NCBI GenBank assembly: GCA_045595745.1
Contig: JAZOBB010000088.1
Location: forward strand, 1 to 11,661
Direction of reading: 5' to 3'
DNA: 11,661 bases
Source: RGIG1666 sp045595745
Lineage (GTDB): Bacteria > Bacillota > Clostridia > UBA1381 > UBA9506
In this document: piece after piece, positions 6,475 to 11,661 of the stretch
Position numbering within the stretch: the stretch's first letter is position 1
Layout of the letters: every line of letters starts with the position of its first letter
Notes under the pieces: model-generated
Told to the model about the DNA's origin: nothing
The model's database searches: none
The model's input: the letters and a program-made list of their open reading frames with translations, nothing else
Program-made: the position numbers and the translations under genes

Positions 6475-6503
6475 TTGTAATTATTGCCAATTTTTGATAC
6501 AAT
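6475..6503 (+). promoter_or_regulatory. Promoter of the sodium-pump decarboxylase operon
   Basis: TTGTAA (6475-6480) and TACAAT (6498-6503) lie 17 bases apart, and TG at 6495-6496 gives an extended -10 (TGATACAAT). Start of transcription is expected near 6510, leaving a leader of about 100 nt before the mmdA start codon. Confidence 0.75.
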
Positions 6504-6609
6504 GTTAGTTGGTGAAAATTTGATTTTTTCTTTAATTAAAAATTAAATTTATCCGATTTTAAAAATGAGTGTGCGCAGGATATGCGGCACTATTATAGGA
6601 GGTTAAAGA
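6504..6609 (+). promoter_or_regulatory. Long 5' leader of the operon with a hairpin next to the ribosome binding site
   Basis: The leader contains an AT-only inverted repeat (TTTAATT 6531-6537, AATTAAA 6541-6547) and a G/C-richer hairpin: GTGCGCA (6571-6577), loop GGATA, TGCGGCAC (6583-6590) with one bulged G. The hairpin ends seven bases before AGGAGG (6597-6602), which is seven bases from the ATG. It matches no riboswitch I recognise; it may affect translation or RNA stability. Confidence 0.4.
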
Positions 6610-8160
6610 ATGAGTACGATGAACAAGCTTACCGATTTACAGGCTCGTCGCGCCGAGATTGAAGCAGGCGGCGGCTCTGAAAAGGTAAAAAAACAGCACG
6701 ACTCAAATAAGCTGACCGCGCGTGAACGTCTGGCTCTGCTTTTTGATGAGGGCAGCTTTGTTGAAATTGATGCCTTTGTGACTCACAGATGCTCAAATTT
6801 TGATATGCCCGAAACAGCAGCTCCTGCAGAGGGCGTAGTTACCGGATACGGCACAGTTGACGGCCGCTTAGTCTATGCATATGCACAGGACTTTACCGTA
6901 ATTGGTGGTTCTTTGGGCGAAATGCATGCTAAAAAAATCTGCAAGGTTATGGATATGGCAATGAAAATGGGTGCTCCGATTATCGGAATGAACGATTCGG
7001 GCGGTGCACGAATCCAGGAAGGATTAGATGCACTTTCAGGCTTTGGCGAAATTTTTATAAGAAATACCAAAGCATCGGGTGTTATTCCCCAGATTTCAGT
7101 TATTATGGGACCGTGTGCAGGTGGTGCAGTTTACTCCCCCGCTATTACTGACTTTGTATTTATGGTTGAAAATACAAGTCAGATGTTTATTACAGGTCCT
7201 TCTGTTATTAAATCAGTTACGGGCGAAGAGGTTTCGTCAGAGGATTTGGGCGGTGCTTTAGCACACAGCGAAAAAAGCGGTGTTGCACATTTTTCTTGCA
7301 AGGATGATAAGGAATGTATCGCAGAGGTTAGAAAACTTTTATCGTTCTTGCCGTCTAACAATTTAGCAGATGCACCGACGGTTGCTCCGGTTGACCCGAT
7401 TAACCGTCTGTCAGAAAAGCTGACAACAATTATTCCCGATACACCGAATAAATCATACGATATGAAAGAGGTTATCGCAGAAATCGTTGACGGCGGCGAA
7501 ATTTATGAGGTGTTACCGAAATTTGCACAGAACATAATTACCTGTTTTGCAAGAATGAACGGCGAAACAGTTGGTATTATTGCAAATCAGCCAAAGGTAT
7601 CGGCAGGTAGCTTAGATGTTGATTCTGCTGATAAGGCTGCACGTTTTGTACGCTTTTTAGATTGCTTTAACATTCCGATTATAACCTTAACTGACGTACC
7701 TGGATATTTACCTGGTGTATCTCAGGAGCATAACGGAATTATCCGTCACGGTGCTAAGCTCTTATTTGCTTATTCCGAGGCAACAGTGCCTAAAATCAAT
7801 GTTATTTTAAGAAAGGCTTACGGCGGTGCATACATCGCAATGAGCTCAAAGCACTTAGGTGCCGATATGGTTTATGCATGGCCGACCTCTGAAATTGCTG
7901 TAATGGGTCCTGACGGTGCGGCAAATATCATTTTCCGCAAGGATATTAAAGAGTCTTCAGACCCTGTAGCTACACGTTCAGAGAAAATCGAAGAGTATCG
8001 TCAGCAGTTTGCAAATCCTTATGAAGCTGCTAAACGCGGTTTTGTCGATGATATTATCGAGCCTGACTCTACCCGTCCGCGTATTATCGCTGCACTTGAA
8101 ATGCTTCGCAGCAAGCGTGAATCTTTGCCCGCTAAAAAGCACGGCAACATTCCGCTTTAA
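6610..8160 (+). CDS. mmdA: Acyl-CoA carboxyltransferase subunit (methylmalonyl-CoA decarboxylase alpha / 12S-type)
   Basis: A 516-residue soluble carboxyltransferase with two crotonase-fold halves. It takes the carboxyl group from an acyl-CoA, most probably (S)-methylmalonyl-CoA, onto the biotin of the carrier encoded two genes downstream. The N-terminal half has KLTARERLALLFDEGSF (34-50), the oxyanion-type loop SGGARIQEG (130-138) and GPCAGGA (167-173). The C-terminal half has DVPGYLPG (362-369), HGAKLL (380-385), a KAYGGAYIAM loop (402-411) and MGPDGAANI (432-440). Length and motifs fit MmdA, 12S transcarboxylase and propionyl-CoA carboxylase beta; glutaconyl-CoA decarboxylase alpha is clearly longer. 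No biotin carboxylase gene is visible in the operon, which favours an ATP-independent decarboxylase or transcarboxylase over a carboxylase. AGGAGG precedes the first ATG at seven bases, so it is preferred over the ATG nine bases further in. Confidence 0.95.
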   Translation: MSTMNKLTDLQARRAEIEAGGGSEKVKKQHDSNKLTARERLALLFDEGSFVEIDAFVTHRCSNFDMPETAAPAEGVVTGYGTVDGRLVYAYAQDFTVIGGSLGEMHAKKICKVMDMAMKMGAPIIGMNDSGGARIQEGLDALSGFGEIFIRNTKASGVIPQISVIMGPCAGGAVYSPAITDFVFMVENTSQMFITGPSVIKSVTGEEVSSEDLGGALAHSEKSGVAHFSCKDDKECIAEVRKLLSFLPSNNLADAPTVAPVDPINRLSEKLTTIIPDTPNKSYDMKEVIAEIVDGGEIYEVLPKFAQNIITCFARMNGETVGIIANQPKVSAGSLDVDSADKAARFVRFLDCFNIPIITLTDVPGYLPGVSQEHNGIIRHGAKLLFAYSEATVPKINVILRKAYGGAYIAMSSKHLGADMVYAWPTSEIAVMGPDGAANIIFRKDIKESSDPVATRSEKIEEYRQQFANPYEAAKRGFVDDIIEPDSTRPRIIAALEMLRSKRESLPAKKHGNIPL

Positions 8161-8198
8161 TACAAACATGCGGAAAAAATTGATTAGGTGGTGAAACT

Positions 8199-8576
8199 AT
8201 GATTTCTATGGATACAATTATAAGCGGAGGCGTTGTAAGTGTTATCGGCTTAGGTACAGTTTTTGCGGTTTTAGCTATCTTATGGGGAGTTCTTGAACTT
8301 ATGCGTGTCATTTTTACGCAAAAAACCGAAACCACTCCTGAAAAAGAAAGCGCACCTGCTCCTATACCCGTGCCTGCTCCTGCTCCGGTTGTTGCCCAAC
8401 CGGTAGCTGTAGCATCTGATGCCGCAGACGATGAAGAGCTGATTGCCATATTAACCGCTGCAATTGCGGCTTCGCTTAATACATCAACATACAAACTCAA
8501 CATTAAATCATATCGTCAGATTAACAACGGCACCCCTGTTTGGAATGCGGTGTCACGTCGTGAAAATCTGCAATAA
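8199..8576 (+). CDS. oadG: OadG-family small membrane subunit of the sodium-pump decarboxylase
   Basis: A 125-residue OadG/MmdD-type subunit that anchors the carboxyltransferase to the membrane beta subunit and stabilises the complex. It has one N-terminal membrane helix (about 9-33, rich in V, I, L and G), a Pro/Ala linker (about 51-73, APAPIPVPAPAP), then a short conserved segment DDEELIAILTAAIAASL (77-93) and a C-terminus with a Trp (W115) and basic residues, the usual OadG layout. The His-rich C-terminus described for Klebsiella OadG is absent, as in MmdD-like forms. The start at 8199 has AGGTGG upstream; M4 is a possible but less well-spaced alternative. It lies 38 nt after mmdA and 19 nt before the biotin carrier. 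Confidence 0.88.
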   Translation: MISMDTIISGGVVSVIGLGTVFAVLAILWGVLELMRVIFTQKTETTPEKESAPAPIPVPAPAPVVAQPVAVASDAADDEELIAILTAAIAASLNTSTYKLNIKSYRQINNGTPVWNAVSRRENLQ

Positions 8577-8595
8577 TTAATAGGAGGAATTAACT

Positions 8596-8991
8596 ATGAG
8601 AAAGTTCAACATAAGTGTTAACGGAAAATCATACGAAGTAGAAGTAGAAGAAATCGGCGGTGCTCCAAGTGCGCCGGTATATACTCAGGCACCTGCTCCG
8701 GCAGCTGCTCCCGCTCCTGCAGCAGCTCCCGCGGCTGCACCTGCTGCTCCGGCTCCCGCTGCCGGCGGTACAGAAGGCTCAACTAAAGTTACAGCTCCCA
8801 TGCCGGGAACTATCCTTTCTATAAATGCTAAGGTTGGCGATACCGTAGCAGAAGGACAGACAATCGTTATTTTAGAAGCTATGAAAATGGAAAACGAAAT
8901 TGTTGCCCCTAAAGCAGGTAAAATTACTTCTATCAATGTTAATCAGGGCGCAAGTGTTAACTCTGGTGACCTGCTCGCTACAATGGAGTAA
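8596..8991 (+). CDS. mmdC: Biotin carboxyl carrier protein of the decarboxylase complex (MmdC / 1.3S-type)
   Basis: A 131-residue carrier that moves carboxybiotin between the carboxyltransferase and the membrane beta subunit. Residues 1-20 form a short conserved N-terminal strand segment (MRKFNISVNGKSYEVEVEE) that in relatives contacts partner subunits. Residues 32-56 are an Ala/Pro hinge, and 62-131 are the biotinyl domain with the modified lysine K97 in EAMKMEN (94-100), PMPG (68-71) and a terminal GDLLATME. The size and domain order match MmdC and the 1.3S subunit of transcarboxylase (about 120-135 aa) and not the larger AccB-type carriers. Ribosome binding site AGGAGG lies upstream at about eight bases. 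Biotinylation would need a BirA ligase encoded elsewhere. Confidence 0.96.
   Translation: MRKFNISVNGKSYEVEVEEIGGAPSAPVYTQAPAPAAAPAPAAAPAAAPAAPAPAAGGTEGSTKVTAPMPGTILSINAKVGDTVAEGQTIVILEAMKMENEIVAPKAGKITSINVNQGASVNSGDLLATME
8689..8763 (+). repeat. Ala/Pro codon repeat encoding the biotin carrier hinge
   Basis: Residues 32-56 of the carrier are only Ala and Pro, encoded by alternating GCT/GCA/GCC and CCN codons without an exact DNA unit. Such hinges allow the biotinyl domain to swing between active sites. Length often varies between strains by slippage or recombination. It also creates a spurious open frame on the minus strand. Confidence 0.8.
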
Positions 8992-9013
8992 TATGCTTTT
9001 AAAACCGAATTGG

Positions 9014-9022
9014 AAAGGGTGA
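9014..9022 (+). promoter_or_regulatory. Ribosome binding site supporting a TTG start for the beta subunit
   Basis: AAAGGGTGA lies six bases before TTG at 9029-9031. The next in-frame ATG is at codon 41, inside the first membrane region, so the TTG is needed to keep the normal N-terminus. Confidence 0.7.
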
Positions 9023-9028
9023 ATTTAA

Positions 9029-10258
9029 TTGGATTTATTTATAAACGGTATTCAAAGCTTTTTAGCTAATACCGGCATTGCCAAAATATTTGCCGCAACA
9101 GAATCAACAGCTGTCCAATATGCAGGTATAGACTTTGGTGCAATTATTATGATTGCTATTTCGTGCTTGCTTATATTTCTTGCAATCGGCAAAAAGTTTG
9201 AGCCACTTTTACTTCTTCCGATTGCCTTCGGTATGCTTTTAGCAAACCTCCCCGGTGCAGGAATTATGCACAATAACTTTTTTGTAAGTGATGACCCGAG
9301 CTTCCATATGGATTTTGGTCAGATTTTAAGTCAGGGCGGTTTGTTTGATTTGTTGTACTTAGGCGTTAAGCTGGGTATTTATCCCCCGCTTATTTTCCTC
9401 GGCATCGGTACTATGACCGATTTTTCGCCGCTTATTGCAAACCCTAAAAGTCTTCTTTTAGGCGCAGCGGCTCAGCTCGGAGTTTTTGCCGCATTCTTCG
9501 GCGCACTCTTTTTGGGCTTTAATGTTTACGAAGCAATGTCTATCGGTATCATCGGTGGTGCCGATGGCCCGACAGCTATCTTAGTTACAAAAACCTTGGC
9601 GGCACATCTTTTGCCGGCAATCGCAATCGCAGCATATTCATATATGGCACTTATTCCTATCATTCAGCCGCCTATTATGAAGCTTTTAACAACAAAAAAG
9701 GAACGTCAGATTGTTATGACTCAGCTCCGTCCGGTAAGCCGTATCGAGCGTTTAATCTTCCCTATCGTTGTTACAATTGTTGTTGCTTTATTTGTTCCGG
9801 ATGCAGTTCCGCTCGTTGGATGCCTTATGCTTGGCAATATTATCCGCGAAAGCGGTGTTACCGACCGTTTGTCGAAAACAGCGCAAAACGAACTTATGAA
9901 TATTATAACTATTTTCTTAGGTGTTACTGTTGGTGCAACAGCTAGCGCAGACTATTTCTTAAAACCGCAGACTCTTTACATTATCGTTTTAGGTCTGGTT
10001 GCTTTCTGCTTAAGTACAGCAGGCGGCACACTTTTAGGAAAAATAATGTGCTGGGCAACCAAGGGTAAAATTAATCCGCTTATCGGTAGCGCAGGTGTTT
10101 CTGCCGTTCCTATGGCGGCTCGTGTTTCTCAGACAGTTGGACAGCAGGAAAATCCGTCAAACTATCTGCTTATGCACGCAATGGGACCGAACGTTGCCGG
10201 TGTTATCGGCTCTGCCGTTGCAGCAGGTGTGTTCTTGGCACTTGCAAAATTCTTTTAA
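9029..10258 (+). CDS. oadB: Sodium-ion-translocating decarboxylase beta subunit (OadB/MmdB/GcdB family)
   Basis: A 409-residue polytopic membrane protein that decarboxylates carboxybiotin and couples this to Na+ export. Many hydrophobic helices are visible (about 37-54, 57-74, 118-128, 142-163, 195-211, 244-271, 290-303, 316-340, 387-408). Every key residue known from Klebsiella OadB is present with one constant offset of 24: D179 in GGADGPTA (D203), Y205 (Y229), N349 (N373), G353 (G377), S358 (S382) and R365 (R389), so the ion path appears intact. The start codon is TTG, supported by AAAGGGTGA. The sequence does not tell whether its physiological partner is methylmalonyl-CoA, glutaconyl-CoA or oxaloacetate; the MmdA upstream favours the first. 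It lies 37 nt after the carrier, and the next gene follows 15 nt later. Confidence 0.95.
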   Translation: MDLFINGIQSFLANTGIAKIFAATESTAVQYAGIDFGAIIMIAISCLLIFLAIGKKFEPLLLLPIAFGMLLANLPGAGIMHNNFFVSDDPSFHMDFGQILSQGGLFDLLYLGVKLGIYPPLIFLGIGTMTDFSPLIANPKSLLLGAAAQLGVFAAFFGALFLGFNVYEAMSIGIIGGADGPTAILVTKTLAAHLLPAIAIAAYSYMALIPIIQPPIMKLLTTKKERQIVMTQLRPVSRIERLIFPIVVTIVVALFVPDAVPLVGCLMLGNIIRESGVTDRLSKTAQNELMNIITIFLGVTVGATASADYFLKPQTLYIIVLGLVAFCLSTAGGTLLGKIMCWATKGKINPLIGSAGVSAVPMAARVSQTVGQQENPSNYLLMHAMGPNVAGVIGSAVAAGVFLALAKFF

Positions 10259-10273
10259 AGGAGGTTATAAACA

Positions 10274-11661
10274 ATGGCTAATCAAACTAAAAAAGTTGGA
10301 ATTACCGAAACAGTTCTCCGCGATGCTCATCAGTCACTTATCGCAACCCGTATGACGACTGAATCGATGCTTCCGGTTGTTGAAAAATTAGACCAGGTTG
10401 GTTATCATTCATTAGAGGCTTGGGGCGGTGCAACATTCGATGCCTGCCTGCGCTTTTTAAACGAAGACCCGTGGGAGCGTCTTAGAAAAATTAAAGACAA
10501 GGCTAAAAACACTCCTCTTCAGATGCTTTTCCGTGGTCAGAATATTTTAGGTTATCGTCACTATGCTGATGATATAGTTGAATATTTCGTTCAGAAATCT
10601 GTTGCAAACGGTATTAACATCATCAGAATTTTCGACGCATTAAACGATGTTAGAAACCTGCAAACCGCAATCAACGCAACAAAAAAAGAGGGCGGACACG
10701 TTCAGGCTGCTATTTCTTACACGATCAGCCCCATTCATAACATCGAATACTTTGTAAAGCTTGCAAAGGAATACGAAAACTGCGGTGCAGATTCAATCTG
10801 CATTAAAGATATGGCAGGTCTTTTAGTTCCCTACGAGGCTGAAAAGCTCGTTAAAGAGCTTAAAAAAGAGGTTAAAGTGCCGATTCAGCTGCACACCCAC
10901 TACACAAGCGGTGTCGCTTCGATGACTTATCTTAAGGCTATCGAGGCAGGTGTTGACGTTGTTGACTGTGCACTCTCTCCGCTCGCTTTAGGAACAAGCC
11001 AGCCTGCGACCGAAACTATCGTTAAAACCTTAGAAGGCTCTGAATTTGATACAGGCATCAACCTTGATGCTCTTACAGACCTTGCTGATTACTTTAAGCC
11101 GTTAAGAGAAGAATATCTTGCTAGCGGACTTTTAAATACCAAGGTTTTAGGTATCGACATCAACACATTAAAATATCAGGTTCCGGGCGGCATGCTTTCA
11201 AACCTGGTTTCACAGCTCAAGCAGCAAAATGCTGAGGACAAGTTTGACGAAGTGCTTAAAGAAATCCCGAAGGTTCGTGAGGACTTAGGTTGGATTCCGC
11301 TCGTTACTCCTACAAGCCAGATTGTTGGTACTCAGGCTGTGTTGAACGTGTTAATGGGTGAACGTTATAAGATGATTACCAAAGAAACCAAGGGTATCGT
11401 TCGCGGTGAATACGGCAAAACTCCGGTTGAAATTAAGGATGATATTGTTAAGAAAATTATCGGCGACGAGGAACGCATTACCTGCCGTCCTGCCGATAAC
11501 TTAAAGCCCGAGTTTGAAGAAATGAAAGGCAAAATGACCGAATACTTAGAGCAGGACGAGGACGTTCTTTCATATGCTCTGTTCGACCAGGTTGCTGTTA
11601 AATTCTTCGAGCAACGCCGTGCTGAAAAATATAAAATCGATAAAGACCTCGTTAATATGGA
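10274..11661 (+). CDS. oadA: Oxaloacetate decarboxylase alpha / transcarboxylase 5S-type subunit (partial, cut by window end)
   Basis: The first 462 residues are present and the frame is open to the window edge. This is a pyruvate/oxaloacetate carboxyltransferase with a TIM-barrel: ETVLRDAHQS (12-21, metal ligand D17), LFRGQN (85-90), the carbamylated-lysine motif IKDMAG (177-182, K178) and HTH (H207, H209). D17, K178, H207 and H209 have the same numbers as reported for bacterial OadA. The conserved C-terminal PYC-type domain (from about 300) includes QVPGGMLSNL and LVTPTSQIVG. It starts at ATG with AAAGGAGG overlapping the stop of the beta subunit. Whether the missing C-terminus carries a biotinyl domain (OadA, about 600 aa) or ends near 500 aa (5S) cannot be seen; a carrier encoded upstream makes the 5S form plausible. 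Confidence 0.93.
   Translation, partial: MANQTKKVGITETVLRDAHQSLIATRMTTESMLPVVEKLDQVGYHSLEAWGGATFDACLRFLNEDPWERLRKIKDKAKNTPLQMLFRGQNILGYRHYADDIVEYFVQKSVANGINIIRIFDALNDVRNLQTAINATKKEGGHVQAAISYTISPIHNIEYFVKLAKEYENCGADSICIKDMAGLLVPYEAEKLVKELKKEVKVPIQLHTHYTSGVASMTYLKAIEAGVDVVDCALSPLALGTSQPATETIVKTLEGSEFDTGINLDALTDLADYFKPLREEYLASGLLNTKVLGIDINTLKYQVPGGMLSNLVSQLKQQNAEDKFDEVLKEIPKVREDLGWIPLVTPTSQIVGTQAVLNVLMGERYKMITKETKGIVRGEYGKTPVEIKDDIVKKIIGDEERITCRPADNLKPEFEEMKGKMTEYLEQDEDVLSYALFDQVAVKFFEQRRAEKYKIDKDLVNM

Noticed and set aside
6127..6480. Plus-strand open frame of 117 codons overlapping the BofC_C-like gene
   Set aside because: It is out of frame with the supported gene, lacks a ribosome binding site and runs through the strong terminator at 6365-6410.
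6504..6609. Riboswitch in the decarboxylase leader (for example a cobalamin riboswitch, as the pathway may use B12)
   Set aside because: The leader is too short and lacks a B12-box or another recognisable conserved core.
8685..8936. Minus-strand open frame encoding an Ala/Gly-rich protein
   Set aside because: It is the complement of the Ala/Pro hinge and biotinyl domain; low stop-codon density comes from the GC-rich hinge codons.

Overview
The window reads as chromosomal DNA of a low-GC, anaerobic Gram-positive bacterium, most likely a Clostridia member of the gut type. The grounds are the AT-rich intergenic DNA, strong AGGAGG-type ribosome binding sites, GTG and TTG starts, a rubrerythrin, a class A penicillin-binding protein with a Firmicutes-style Cys-containing C-terminal region, and a biotin-dependent sodium-pump decarboxylase operon. 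Assignment below class level is inference.

Layout. Bases 1-174 hold a plus-strand terminator of a gene outside the window, then a non-coding stretch with two diverged direct-repeat copies and competing inverted repeats. Bases 175-842 hold a small divergent pair: an XRE-type helix-turn-helix regulator (minus) and a 91-aa DUF6809-like protein (plus). Between them lies a consensus sigma-A promoter whose -10 box sits inside a perfect 11+3+11 palindrome, which looks like an operator. A bidirectional terminator separates this pair from a minus-strand block: rubrerythrin (843-1376), a phosphoglucomutase-type phosphohexomutase (1485-3221) and a class A PBP (3239-5650). The mutase lies 17 nt downstream of the PBP and is probably co-transcribed with it; a hairpin terminator separates the mutase from rubrerythrin.

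A divergent intergenic region (5651-5885) leads to a plus-strand, membrane-anchored protein with a BofC_C-like C-terminal domain, closed by a strong terminator. A good promoter (TTGTAA-17-TACAAT with extended -10) and a leader of about 100 nt then precede a five-gene plus-strand operon running off the right edge: carboxyltransferase MmdA, OadG-like membrane anchor, biotin carrier, sodium-pump beta subunit, and an OadA/5S-type carboxyltransferase (truncated).

How the operon genes fit together. MmdA, OadG, biotin carrier and beta subunit form a complete set for a membrane decarboxylase: a carboxyl group moves from an acyl-CoA to biotin and is released as CO2 at the beta subunit, driving Na+ export. 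The fifth gene adds a pyruvate/oxaloacetate-specific carboxyltransferase. MmdA (12S-like), the 5S-like protein and the biotin carrier (1.3S-like) are together also the three parts of a Propionibacterium-type transcarboxylase. The operon may therefore run two substrates through one carrier and one pump, or shuttle carboxyl groups directly between methylmalonyl-CoA and pyruvate. This is the most interesting point of the window; the part list is seen in the sequence, the shared-carrier wiring is inference. No mobile element, CRISPR array, tRNA or rRNA was found.
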